NCBI GenBank assembly: GCA_046730475.1
Contig: JBKPIY010000010.1
Span: 1 to 39,593, forward strand
Source: JBKPIY01 sp046730475
GTDB lineage: Bacteria > Actinomycetota > Thermoleophilia > Solirubrobacterales > 70-9
Length of the DNA: 39,593 nt
Direction: 5' to 3'
The translations under genes and the position numbers were made by a program. Below, in pieces: positions 7,642 to 16,400 of this stretch. Numbering within the stretch: position 1 is the first letter of the stretch; every line of letters starts with the position of its first letter. The notes under the pieces were generated by a model, which saw nothing but the letters and a program-made list of their open reading frames with translations, was not told the origin of the DNA and made no database searches.

Positions 7642-8017
7642 ATGATCTCGAGGAAAACGACGGCCGCGGTCGCGGGCTCGCTTGCGCTCGCGGCTGCAAC
7701 GCGGCTTGCCGGCGAGCGCCGACGTCCCGACCAAGGTGACGATCCACTTCGACGGCTTCCCCGCGCACGGGAAGGTGTACAGCCCGCGGGCGGTATGCAG
7801 GCAGCACCGCAAGGTCTGGTTGAAAGGGGTCTACGCGGATGGTTCCTCGAGCCGGCTCGAACCGACGTTCACCAACCGCCGCGGCAAGTGGAGCATCAGC
7901 ACCCAGTTGCAGGGGGCCATTGGTCTGCGCGCGAAGGCGCCCCGTAAGCGCGTCAACGGGGTTAACTGCGCCCCAGACCGCTCGCCGACCGTCCCGACTG
8001 GCCTCCCAGGAGGCTAG
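7642..8017 (+). pseudogene. Small secreted protein broken by a frameshift near its signal peptide
   Basis: ATG 7642 has a strong GGGAGG site (7631-7636, spacing 5) and begins MISRKTTAAVAGSLALAAAT, a good signal peptide start in frame 1. That frame then turns into non-protein-like sequence. The frame one base later reads LPASADVPTKVTIHFDG from about 7709 and stays open to TAG at 8017, giving a plausible signal cleavage site (ASA-D) and a secreted domain with two cysteines (VCRQHRK and VNCAPD). Joining the two frames near 7695-7710 gives one sensible protein of about 125 residues. Either a true frameshift mutation or a sequencing/assembly error. The 276 bases before it hold a weak hairpin at 7479-7495 (CGGTCC/GGACCG) after prs and a TACGAT hexamer at 7588-7593, a candidate promoter for this gene. 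Confidence 0.6.
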
Positions 8018-8148
8018 GCCCACGGAGATCAGGATCAGAACGGCCGCGGCCGGCCAATCTTCGTCAACCCCCACCGCGTCCTAGTGCCCCTCCGCGCTCG
8101 GGGAGCCAAACCCAGCCGGCCCCGGCGCCATTGCAGTATTTCGCTTGC

Positions 8149-8535
8149 CTACTGCTGGCCGGAGATCTGCCAGCCGTCGCCGCCCTTGATCAGGAGCAGC
8201 GTGAACGGGCTCGGCGCCCCGCCGTCGCGCTTGATCTGGAGCTCCGCCGAGGCCCGGTTACCCTTCACCTGCACGGAGGCGAGCTCGACCTCCGGTTTGG
8301 CCGCGCTCTGTTGGTATTGACCGGCGAGCGCCGCTTCGCATCCCCCCTCGCCGCCCAGCTCGTGCAGGAACCGGTCCGTGAAGCGGTGGCAGGCGGCGGC
8401 GAAGTCGCCCCCCGAGGTCGCCTGGATGTAGTCCTGGGCCACCTCGCGGACGCGCTCCTGGTCGGTCCGCCCGCACCCCGCCGCCGCCATCGCCGCGACG
8501 AGGCAAAGAAGCGCGATTAGCGGTTGATGGCGCAT
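8149..8535 (-). CDS. Putative lipoprotein with NTF2-like domain
   Basis: 128 residues. A signal peptide (MRHQPLIALLCLVAAMAAAGC) ends in lipobox AAGC with Cys 21, predicting a lipid-anchored extracytoplasmic protein. The mature part begins with the helix QERVREVAQDYIQATSGGDFAAACHRFTDRF, the pattern of NTF2-like/DUF4878-type proteins in which a helix precedes a cone-shaped sheet, and ends GGDGWQISGQQ as such domains usually do. Function unknown. Divergent from the glycerophosphodiesterase-like gene with only 31 bases between the start codons. Confidence 0.75.
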   Translation of the reverse strand: MRHQPLIALLCLVAAMAAAGCGRTDQERVREVAQDYIQATSGGDFAAACHRFTDRFLHELGGEGGCEAALAGQYQQSAAKPEVELASVQVKGNRASAELQIKRDGGAPSPFTLLLIKGGDGWQISGQQ

Positions 8536-8549
8536 CTGCTCGGGCGATG

Positions 8550-8559
8550 AGGCTACTGT
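8550..8559. promoter_or_regulatory. Back-to-back -10 elements sharing one TA (bidirectional promoter)
   Basis: On the plus strand AGGCTACTGT contains TACTGT (8554-8559), 7 bases before ATG 8567. On the minus strand the same block reads ACAGTAGCCT with TAGCCT (8555-8550), 14 bases before the lipoprotein ATG at 8535. Both fit TANNNT and they share the central TA. Confidence 0.45.
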
Positions 8560-8566
8560 GAGGGCG

Positions 8567-9412
8567 ATGCCCGAGCGCTTCTACAAGAAAGTCGGGCACA
8601 AGGGCGCCGACGCGATCGAGCGGGGGAATACCCTGGCGAGCTTCTATGCCGCGGCCGAGGCGGGCGTCGACATGATCGAGCTCGATGTCCTCCGCGACCG
8701 CGAGGGGCGCCTGATCGTCGCCCACGACCACGAGGACGCCAGGCGCCGCCGGCCGCTCGGTCTCACCGACGCCCTCGACGCCTTTCTGGAGCCGCCCCTG
8801 GACGAGCTCGAGGTCGACTTCGACCTGAAGCTCCCCGGGCGCGAGCCCGAGTTGGCCGGCGCGATCGAGGGCCATGGGCTGCTCGACCGGGCGATGGTCT
8901 CCACGATGGAGATCGAGAGCATCATCCGGCTGCGCCGGATCGAGCCCGAGCTTCGCATCGGCTGGACTGTTCCCAAGACGCGCCGCGATTGGACCAAGAG
9001 TCGGCTGGCGGCCCCGGCGGTCGCCGGCGCGCTGGCGGGCCTTCGCCGCCGGCTTCCCCGGCTAGTCGCCAAGCGCGCGCCCCGGCTCGGCGTGCAGGCG
9101 GTCTGGGCCTACCATCGTCTCGTCAGCCCGAGGCTGGTGGCCGCCGCCGAAAGGGCGGGAATCGAGCTCTACGCCTGGACGGTCGACGACGCCGACCGGA
9201 TCGCCGCCCTCGCGGCGATGGGCGTGACCGGCATCTGCAGCAACGACCCGCGGCTGTTCGTCGCAAGCGCGACCGCCACCCGGCAGGCCGCCTCCCAGGA
9301 CGGGGGCAAGCCCGAGGGCGCGTCGCAACGGGCCAAGGAGCGGGTCGAAGTCGCGGCGGGCGAGGACGAGGACCCCGCCGGCGGGAGGGAGCCGGCCGCC
9401 GAGAAGAGCTAG
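8567..9412 (+). CDS. Glycerophosphodiester phosphodiesterase family protein
   Basis: 281 residues, TIM-barrel GDPD/PI-PLC-like family; such enzymes hydrolyse deacylated phospholipid head groups to glycerol 3-phosphate and an alcohol. The first His is in VGHKGAD (usual GHRG), followed by GNTLASF (usual ENT), then ELDV (Glu/Asp metal pair) and VAHDHE (second His). The later acidic strand reads VDFDLKLPG where ExK is usual. The last third has the family end AGIELYAWTVDDADRIAALAAMGVTGICSNDP. A charged, disordered tail of about 50 residues follows. Several core residues are conservative variants, so activity is likely but substrate uncertain. ATG 8567 is preferred over GTG 8558, because GTG 8558 falls within the likely -10 hexamer. 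Confidence 0.82.
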   Translation: MPERFYKKVGHKGADAIERGNTLASFYAAAEAGVDMIELDVLRDREGRLIVAHDHEDARRRRPLGLTDALDAFLEPPLDELEVDFDLKLPGREPELAGAIEGHGLLDRAMVSTMEIESIIRLRRIEPELRIGWTVPKTRRDWTKSRLAAPAVAGALAGLRRRLPRLVAKRAPRLGVQAVWAYHRLVSPRLVAAAERAGIELYAWTVDDADRIAALAAMGVTGICSNDPRLFVASATATRQAASQDGGKPEGASQRAKERVEVAAGEDEDPAGGREPAAEKS

Positions 9413-9461
9413 AGGGTTGATGCGGTCATCCGCGTGCGTGGATAACCCGCATCAGCCCTCT
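9411..9461. terminator. Long bidirectional terminator hairpin joining two convergent stop codons
   Basis: AGAGGGTTGATGCGG (9411-9425) pairs with CCGCATCAGCCCTCT (9447-9461): 15 bp with one G-T. Inside the loop, ATCCGC and GCGTGGAT give a second smaller stem. The outer stem overlaps both the TAG of the upstream gene (9410-9412) and the TAA of the opposing gene (9461-9463), so the hairpin exactly fills the intergenic space. Confidence 0.75.
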
Positions 9462-11077
9462 TAGAGCCGGACCCGGCTCGCGAACCTCGGGGTCCGCGCG
9501 GTTCCCCGGCGCTCGAAATAGCGCCACTCGGCGGCGCCCAGGACCGTCGATGCAGGCTCGGCGTAGACCCACTCGCGGATGATCCGGTGCCAGTTGGCGG
9601 TCGCCCGGAGCTGGGCGAGCACCGCCAGCAGCCCGGTCTCCATCCGTCGGCCCATCAGCTCGTCGGCGGGGAGGCTCTCGCGCCTGATCAGGTCGTAGAA
9701 GTCGGAGCGGGGATCGGAGGTGACCTCGATCATCTTCATCACCCGCTCCGGGGTGATCCGGATCACCCGGTCCTCGATGTACCAGCCGCCAACCATCTTC
9801 ACGTGCTCCATCAGCCGCTCGGCGTCGACCCGGCTCGGGTCGTGGATGAAGCCGAGCTCGTGCAGCGCCGTTCGGAGCGCCTCGGGGTCGTCGCGCGAGG
9901 CGGCGTCGACCGCCGTCTGCTCGAGCTCGATCTGGGCCCTGCTCACCTTCTTGGTCATCCCGAAGTCAAGGCAGGCGACCCGCCCATCGTCCATCAGCAC
10001 GTAATTGCCCGGATGGGTGTCGGCGTTGAAGTGCTGGAGGTGGCAGATCGAGCCGAAGCAGAACCGGAAGACGATCTCGCCGAAGATGTCCCGCTCGTCC
10101 TGGTCGAGCTGCTTCACCTCCTCGAACTCGCGCCCGTCGACGTACTCGTTCACGAGCACCCGCCTGCGGGAGAGCGCCGAGTGCACCTTGGGGACATAGA
10201 TGAACGGGTGCCCGTCGTAGGCGCGGGCGAACGCCCGCTGGTTCTGGGCCTCGAACTCGTAATCGAGCTCCTCGAGCACCCGCTCGCGCAGCTCGGCGGC
10301 GATCGCCTTCGCGTCTAGCCCGGGGGCGAGCGCCTTCGCCAGTCGCACGAGTATGGAGGCGTTGGCCATGTCGGACTCGAGCGCCTCGGCGACGCCGGGG
10401 TACTGGACCTTGACCGCCACCGGTCGCCCGTCGTGGAGGACGGCCTTGTGCACCTGGCCGATCGAGGCCGCGGCGAAGGCTTTCTCCTCGATCGAGCCGA
10501 ACACGCTCTCGGGCGGCCTCCCCTCGTACTCCTCCTCGATCACCCTCCGCACCTTCTCCCACGGCATCGCCGGAGCGTGGGCGCGGAGCGCTGTCAGCTG
10601 CTCCTGATACATCTCCCGGTACTCGGGGGGGAGCAGGTCGATGTCGATGAATGAGGCCATCTGCCCGATCTTCATCGCCGCCCCCTTCATCTCTCCGAGC
10701 ACCGAGGCCATCCTCAGGGCGGTCTCGAGGTGGCGGTTCTCGAGTCGCTCCTGGGCCTTCTCGCCCGAGCGCGCCAGGTTGGCCGCGACGGTGCCCGCGT
10801 AGCGCGTCGCCTGGCCCCCGATCGCGGTGCCAAGTCGCGCCGAGCGCCCGAACCTGCTCGCCGGGATCTCGCCGGCTTCGGCGCGCTGCCGGCGCTCGGC
10901 TTGCTCGCGGTCGATCACCCGCCGTCCCTCGATCCGCGGGATCTCGATCCTCCAGCCGGTGCCTTTGCCGTCGGCCTCGGCGTCGCTCTCGGCGTCCGCC
11001 TCGTGACTCAGGTCGCGCTTTCGCTCGTCGCCGTCGCCCGGCCGTGGTGTGCGCTCGATGTCGTCTTCGATGGCCAT
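9461..11077 (-). CDS. UbiB/AarF/ADCK family atypical kinase-like protein
   Basis: 538 residues. After a charged, probably disordered N-terminus (about 1-60) comes the family signature KIGQ (in KGAAMKIGQMASF), the Ala-rich loop AAASIGQVHKA replacing the usual kinase P-loop, the VAVKVQYPG lysine, and the catalytic segment FNADTHPGNYVLMDDG followed by DFGM. Family members bind ATP and support quinone or lipid biosynthesis; the exact substrate here is unknown. The C-terminus lacks an obvious transmembrane helix. Start at ATG 11077 because AAGGAG (minus strand, 11086-11081) lies just upstream; a longer frame reaching 11179 has no such site. Divergent from rplY. Confidence 0.85.
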   Translation of the reverse strand: MAIEDDIERTPRPGDGDERKRDLSHEADAESDAEADGKGTGWRIEIPRIEGRRVIDREQAERRQRAEAGEIPASRFGRSARLGTAIGGQATRYAGTVAANLARSGEKAQERLENRHLETALRMASVLGEMKGAAMKIGQMASFIDIDLLPPEYREMYQEQLTALRAHAPAMPWEKVRRVIEEEYEGRPPESVFGSIEEKAFAAASIGQVHKAVLHDGRPVAVKVQYPGVAEALESDMANASILVRLAKALAPGLDAKAIAAELRERVLEELDYEFEAQNQRAFARAYDGHPFIYVPKVHSALSRRRVLVNEYVDGREFEEVKQLDQDERDIFGEIVFRFCFGSICHLQHFNADTHPGNYVLMDDGRVACLDFGMTKKVSRAQIELEQTAVDAASRDDPEALRTALHELGFIHDPSRVDAERLMEHVKMVGGWYIEDRVIRITPERVMKMIEVTSDPRSDFYDLIRRESLPADELMGRRMETGLLAVLAQLRATANWHRIIREWVYAEPASTVLGAAEWRYFERRGTARTPRFASRVRL

Positions 11078-11094
11078 CGTCTCCTTACATTTTC

Positions 11095-11100
11095 TATGCT
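11095..11100 (+). promoter_or_regulatory. Candidate -10 TATGCT for rplY in an AT-rich island
   Basis: TATGCT (11095-11100) lies in TTACATTTTCTATGCT, the only AT-rich stretch between the divergent ubiB-like and rplY genes. It would give a 5-prime leader of roughly 47 bases for rplY. No clear -35. Confidence 0.35.
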
Positions 11101-11153
11101 GGCGCCCGAGCGGCCAACCTGGGTCCACCTCCCGGCTTCCGTCGCCCCCAAGC

Positions 11154-11864
11154 ATGGCCTCTGACCGAGCCACACTCAAGGTCCAGGCCCGCGAGACCTT
11201 CGGCTCGCGGGCGACCCGCCGCCTGCGCCGCGAGGGTCTTGTGCCCGGCGTCGTCTACGGCCAGGGCGGCGAGGCCCGTCCCTTCCAGGTGCCCGACCGC
11301 GAGCTGCGCGCACTCCTCGGGCAGGGCCACACCTTGCTCGACCTCCAGATCGATGGTTCGAAGGCGGTCCCGGTGGTGATCAAGGACCAGCAGCGCCATG
11401 CGGTTCGCGACGAGATCATTCACATGGACTGCCTCGAGGTTCGCCTCGACGAAGAGATCCAGACCGACGTGACGATCGAGCTCGAGGGGACCGAGCAGGC
11501 GCCCGGTGTCCGCGAGGGCGGCGTGCTCGAGCACGTCACCCGCGAGGTCACGGTCGAGGCGCTGCCGACGGCCATCCCCGAGAGGATCGCCGTCGACGTC
11601 TCCGAGATGGAGATCAACGACACGATCTCGCTGGCGGCCGTCTCGCCGCCGACGGGGGTCAAGTTCATGGTCGACGAGCCCGAGGAGATCACGATCGCCA
11701 CCCTGAGCCCGCCGAGGGTCGAGGAGGAGCCCGAGCCCGAGCTCGAGGAGGAGGCCGAGCTGGTCGGCGAGGCCGAGGAGGCACCCGAGGGCGAGGAGGC
11801 GCCGGCGGGCGAGGCCAAGGCCGAGGAGGGCGAGGGCGGCGGTGAGGGCGAGGGCGGCGAGTAA
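11154..11864 (+). CDS. rplY: Ribosomal protein bL25 (CTC/TL5 form) with acidic tail
   Basis: 236 residues. The N-terminal bL25 domain binds 5S rRNA: TLKVQARETFGSRATRRLRR, VPGVVYGQG, and HTLLDLQIDG are characteristic, as is the DQQRHAVRDEIIHMDCLEV strand pair. A second TL5/CTC domain follows (VTREVTVEALPTAIPERIAVDVS). The last 47 residues (about 190-236) are almost only Glu, Gly, Ala and Pro. ATG 11154 is chosen as the start because homology begins directly after it; the ribosome site is weak. Upstream of pth, an arrangement widely seen in actinobacteria. Confidence 0.93.
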   Translation: MASDRATLKVQARETFGSRATRRLRREGLVPGVVYGQGGEARPFQVPDRELRALLGQGHTLLDLQIDGSKAVPVVIKDQQRHAVRDEIIHMDCLEVRLDEEIQTDVTIELEGTEQAPGVREGGVLEHVTREVTVEALPTAIPERIAVDVSEMEINDTISLAAVSPPTGVKFMVDEPEEITIATLSPPRVEEEPEPELEEEAELVGEAEEAPEGEEAPAGEAKAEEGEGGGEGEGGE

Positions 11865-11984
11865 CGCCGTGGGGCTTGCGCGATTGGCTCTGCGGGCAGC
11901 GGGGGGATTAGGCCGCTGAGCTTTCTTCGTCGCCGCGGGCGCCGAGAGCGTAAGGAGGAGAGTGGCGGGGGCCGGGGCGACCTG

Positions 11985-12584
11985 TTGGTGGTCGGCCTCG
12001 GCAACCCCGAGGATCGCTTCGCCGGCACCCGCCACAACATCGGGTTCGAGGTCGCCGCGGAGCTCGTCCGGCGCTGGGAGCTGCCCCGAGCGCGGAAGCG
12101 GTTCGCCGGCCTGATCACCGAGGGGCGGACGCGCCCCGGTGGGCCCCGGGTTGCGGTGCTGTTGCCGCAGACCTACATGAACGAGTCCGGTTCGTCTGCG
12201 GGGCCCGCCCGCGGGTCACTCGGCCTGCCGCTCGACCGCGTCCTCGTCCTCCACGACGAGATCGACCTGCCTTTCGGCGAGGTCCGTTCCCGGCTCGGCG
12301 GCGGTCTCGCCGGCCACAACGGCCTCAAGAGCCTCAGCCGCGGGCTGGGCGGTCCCGACTTCTGGCGGGTGCGCGCGGGGGTGGGGCGGCCCGAGAGCAG
12401 CGACCCCGAGATCGTCTCCGCCTACGTTCTCTCGCGGTTCCGCGAGCCGCGCGAGGAGGTCGAGGCGCTGGTCGCTCGCGCCGCGGACGAGGCCGAGCGC
12501 CTTGTCGAGCGCCTGGCCGGGGGTGAGGAGGCGGGCGGATCGGAGCCTGGCGGCGATCGGGCCGCGCGAGGAGCGAAGCCGTGA
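11985..12584 (+). CDS. pth: Peptidyl-tRNA hydrolase
   Basis: Releases peptides from prematurely dissociated peptidyl-tRNA. Conserved residues are all present: VGLGNPED (Asn), GTRHNIGF (catalytic His), TYMNESG (Asn), HDEIDLPFG (Asp) and GHNGLKS (Asn). The C-terminus has an extra charged tail. The start is uncertain. TTG 11985 gives MVVGLGN and trims the first strand slightly; no ATG or GTG lies upstream in frame back to the rplY stop. An alternative CTG at 11916, with GGGGGGA 8 bases upstream, would add a basic leader (LSFLRRRGRRER). A good AAGGAGGA at 11952-11959 points to GTG 11962, but that codon is out of frame. The stop overlaps the next GTG by 4 bases. Confidence 0.9.
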   Translation: MVVGLGNPEDRFAGTRHNIGFEVAAELVRRWELPRARKRFAGLITEGRTRPGGPRVAVLLPQTYMNESGSSAGPARGSLGLPLDRVLVLHDEIDLPFGEVRSRLGGGLAGHNGLKSLSRGLGGPDFWRVRAGVGRPESSDPEIVSAYVLSRFREPREEVEALVARAADEAERLVERLAGGEEAGGSEPGGDRAARGAKP

Positions 12585-13309
12585 GCGGCGGGGCGCTGAC
12601 CAGCTACTCCGTCGACGATGCCGGCGTTGCCCTCCTTCGGCTCGAGCGCGCCGAGTCCAGGAACGCGATCAACACCGCGCTCCTCGAGGAGATGCTCGAG
12701 CATCTGGCGGCGGCGCGCGACGCCGCCGCGGTCCGCGTCCTCGTCGTCTCCTCCAACGATCACCTCGGCCTCTCCGCCGGCGCCGACGTCCGCGAGCCGC
12801 TCGATCAGGGGGGGCGGGTGCGGCGGATGGAGCTGTTCGCCGTCCTCTACGACGCCCTCACCTCATTCCCGAAGCCGACCCTCGCGGTATGCCACGGCGC
12901 CGTCGTCGGCGGCGGCGCCGAGGTGGCGATGGCCTGCGACCTCCGGGTCGCCGGCTCCAACCTGCGCCTCAAGTTCCCCGGCGCCGAGCTGGGGGTGCCG
13001 GTCGGTGCCGCCCGGCTGGTGACGATGTGCGGGCTCGCCACAGCCAAGTACCTCCTTCTCACCGCCCGCACGGTGGGCGCCGACGAGGCCCTCCGCCTCG
13101 GGCTCGTCCACCGGGTCGCCCCGGCGGCGGCCGCCGAGGAATCGGCGCTCGCGCTCGCCGCCGAGGTCGCCGGCCACCCCCCTGAGGCCGTCGCCCGCCT
13201 GAAGGCGATGCTCCACCGCTGGGACGGGATCGAGGAGCGCTCCCGCGAGGAGGGCGAGGGCCAGGTCCAGTGGCAGGGCAGCGGGCCGGGGCTTCCATAC
13301 CAGACCTAG
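12581..13309 (+). CDS. Enoyl-CoA hydratase/isomerase family (crotonase) protein
   Basis: 242 residues, crotonase fold. Oxyanion-hole segments SAGADVREPL (about 65) and HGAVVGGGAEVAMACDLRVAG (about 107-125) are clear, and the first catalytic-type Glu sits in GGGAE. The second Glu of true hydratases is not confidently placed: the segment reads KFPGAELGVP where the usual order is PExxxG, so the reaction could differ (isomerase, hydrolase or decarboxylase). GTG 12581 overlaps the pth stop by 4 bases, so translation is probably coupled to pth although no metabolic link is obvious. Confidence 0.82.
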   Translation: MSGGALTSYSVDDAGVALLRLERAESRNAINTALLEEMLEHLAAARDAAAVRVLVVSSNDHLGLSAGADVREPLDQGGRVRRMELFAVLYDALTSFPKPTLAVCHGAVVGGGAEVAMACDLRVAGSNLRLKFPGAELGVPVGAARLVTMCGLATAKYLLLTARTVGADEALRLGLVHRVAPAAAAEESALALAAEVAGHPPEAVARLKAMLHRWDGIEERSREEGEGQVQWQGSGPGLPYQT

Positions 13310-13423
13310 GGGAAGGCGTCCGTCCGGGCCGGCGAGGTCCGCTTTCTAGAATCGAAGCGGCCCGAGCCGTGTCCGGCAAGGGGCCGGATCTCGCGATTCG
13401 GTCATTCGACGCGGGACGAAGCG

Positions 13424-16400
13424 ATGACCCTGAGACCACTGCTCGACATCGCCCACGAGAACGACGCCTTCGCGGCGGTGCGGCGAGACCTGCTCGCGGG
13501 CAAGCGAGTGGACGCTCACGCCTCGGCCGCCCTCCGCCCCTACCTGCTCGCCGCCCTGCTCGTGGGCTGGGAGCGGCCGGCGCTGCTGGTCAGCACCGAC
13601 GACCGCTCGGCCCGCGACCTTGCCGCTGATCTCCGCGCCTTCCTGTCCGGGCGCCGGATCCGCCACTATCCCTCTCGGGGCGTCGGCTATCTCTCCCACC
13701 TGCGGCCGCCACCCCACCTGGCCGGGCTCAGAATCGCCGCCCTCGACGCCCTCACCGCCGCCTCCAGCTCCGCTGACCCGCCGATCGTGGTCGCAAGCGC
13801 CGTCGCCCTCGCCGAGGCGGTGCCCGATGCCTCGCTCCGGCCGGAGGGCTTCTCGCTCTCGGTGGGCGAGGCGGTCGACCTCGGCGACGTCGCCGCGCTC
13901 CTCGCCGAGGCGGGCTACGAGCGGGTGGATCAGGTCGAGGAACGCGGCCAGTTCGCGATCCGCGGCGGGATCCTCGACGCCTTCCCGGCGACCGAGGAGA
14001 GGGCGGCCCGCCTGGAGCTGTTCGGCGACGAGATCGAGTCGATTCGTTGGTTCTCCACCTTCACCCAGCGCTCGCTCGGGGACGCAGAGCGGGTTGAGCT
14101 GGCGCCCGCCGCCGAGCTCGCCTCCGAGCATCGCGAGCTCGCGGAGCTCAGCCTGGAGGAGGCTGAGGAGCGTGAAGCTGACCCGCCGGGCGCCGAACCG
14201 AAGCCGAGCAGCCCGACGGAGATCGATGCGCTCCCGCTCGAGCGTTTCCGCTCGCCCCTCGACTTGGTCCCCGACCAGGCCCTGGTCGCGATCGCCGCCG
14301 CGGAGGAGATCCCCGGCGCGCTCAGTGACCACTGGGAGGACGTGACCACCGCGATGCACGCCGACGACGCCCGCCGCCTCTACGTCGATGTCGCCGAGCC
14401 GCTCGCCGACCGTGCCGGGCTCGCCCTTGCCGCCGCGGACGCTGACCAGGAGCATTCCTTCCGGGCCCAGCGCGCCGAGTTCCCCTCCCGAACCCCCGCC
14501 GAGGCGGAGGGGGAGCTCGAGAAGCTGATCCGGTCGGGCTACCGGACCGTGGTCGCCTTCGATCGCCGGGGCGAGGCCGAGCGCGCCCGGTACAACCTCG
14601 CCCGGCTGGATCCTCCCTTCCTCGCAGACGAGCCGCCGGAGGAGGGCACGGTGAGCTTCGCCGAGGCCCCCCTGCGCGACGGCTTCCTGGCCCCGGAGCT
14701 GAAGCTCGCGGTGATCCCCTACCGGCGGCTCGTCCACCGCCGTCGCCCGCCCGCCGCCGACACCGGCCGCGGACGGCTCTCGACGGCGATCGAGCTTCGA
14801 GTCGGCGACTTCGTGGTCCACGAGGACCACGGAATCGCGCGGTTCGCCGGCTTCGACACGAAGGCCCTCGCCGGGGTCACCCGCGACTACCTCGAGCTCG
14901 AGTACCGCGGCGGGGATCGGGTGTTCGCGCCCACAGACCAGCTCGCGCGGATCAGCCGCTACGTCGGCGCCGACGGCGCCGAGCCCCAGCTCAGCCCCCT
15001 CGGCGGCAGGCGCTGGCAGAGCATGAAGGCGCGGGCCCGGCGCGCCGCCCAGGAGATGGCGGGCGAGCTCCTCAACCTGTACGCCGAGCGCCAGGTCCGT
15101 GGCGGCCACGCCTTCGCCCCGGACGGCGAGTGGCAGCTCAGCTTCGAGCAGGCCTTCGCCTACCGGGAGACGCCAGATCAGATCGACGCGATCGACGCGG
15201 TCAAGGAGGACATGGAGCTCCCCCGGCCGATGGACCGGCTGCTCTGCGGCGACGTCGGCTACGGGAAGACCGAGGTCGCCCTCCGCGCCGCTCACAAGGC
15301 CGCCGCCGACGGCAAGCAGGTGATGATGCTCGTCCCGACGACGATCCTCGCTCAGCAGCACATCGGCACCTTCCGCGAGCGGTTCGCCGACTCCCCGATC
15401 ATCGTCGAGATGGTCTCGAGGCTGCGCCGCCCGCCCGAGGTCCGAGGCGTCCTCGAGCGGTTCGCGGACGGCAGGGTCGACATCCTGATCGGAACCCACC
15501 GGCTCCTGTCGCGCGACGTCCGGGGCAAGGACCTGGGGCTGTTGATCGTCGACGAGGAGCAGCGCTTCGGCGTCCGCCAGAAGGAGCTCCTGCGGCAGCT
15601 CCGGCTCAAGATCGACGTCCTCTCGCTGTCGGCAACGCCAATCCCGCGCACCCTGCAGATGTCGCTCGCCGGGTTGCGCGATATCTCGGTGATCGAGACC
15701 CCGCCCGAGGGCCGTCGGCCCGTCCGCACCTACCTCGGCCCCTACGACGAGGAGCTGGTGCGCCGGGCGATCGAGCGCGAGACCGAGCGCGGCGGCCAGT
15801 CCTTCTTCCTCCACAACCGAATCGAGACCCTCCACGAAACCGCCGAGCGGTTGCGGGCGCTTTGCCCGGGAGTGCGGATCGCCGAGGCCCACGGACAGGT
15901 GGACGAGACTCAGCTCGAGGCGACCATGCTCTCCTTCGTCCGCGGGGAGTTCGACTGCCTGGTGGCGACGACGATCATCGAGTCGGGCCTCGACATCCCC
16001 ACCGCCAACACCCTGATCGTCGAGCGCGCCGACCAGCTCGGCCTCGCCCAGGCCTACCCGATCCGCGGCCGGGTGGGCCGGAGCCGCGAGCGGGCGTACG
16101 CCTACCTCCTCTACCCGTCCCCCGAGGCGCTCACCCCCGAGGCCGCGGCGCGCCTCACCACCCTCTCCGACAACACCGAGCTTGGCTCGGGCTTTCGGGT
16201 GGCGATGCGCGACCTGGAGATCCGGGGGGCGGGCAACCTCCTCGGGGACGAGCAGTCGGGCCACGTCGCCGCGATCGGCTTCGAGCTCTACTGCCAGATG
16301 CTCGAGGACGCCGCCGAGGCGATCCGAGCCGGCGGGGAGGGAGCCGCGCCCCCGGTGGAGCGCGAGCCCGTGCGGGTCGAGGTCGACGTCGACGCCTACC

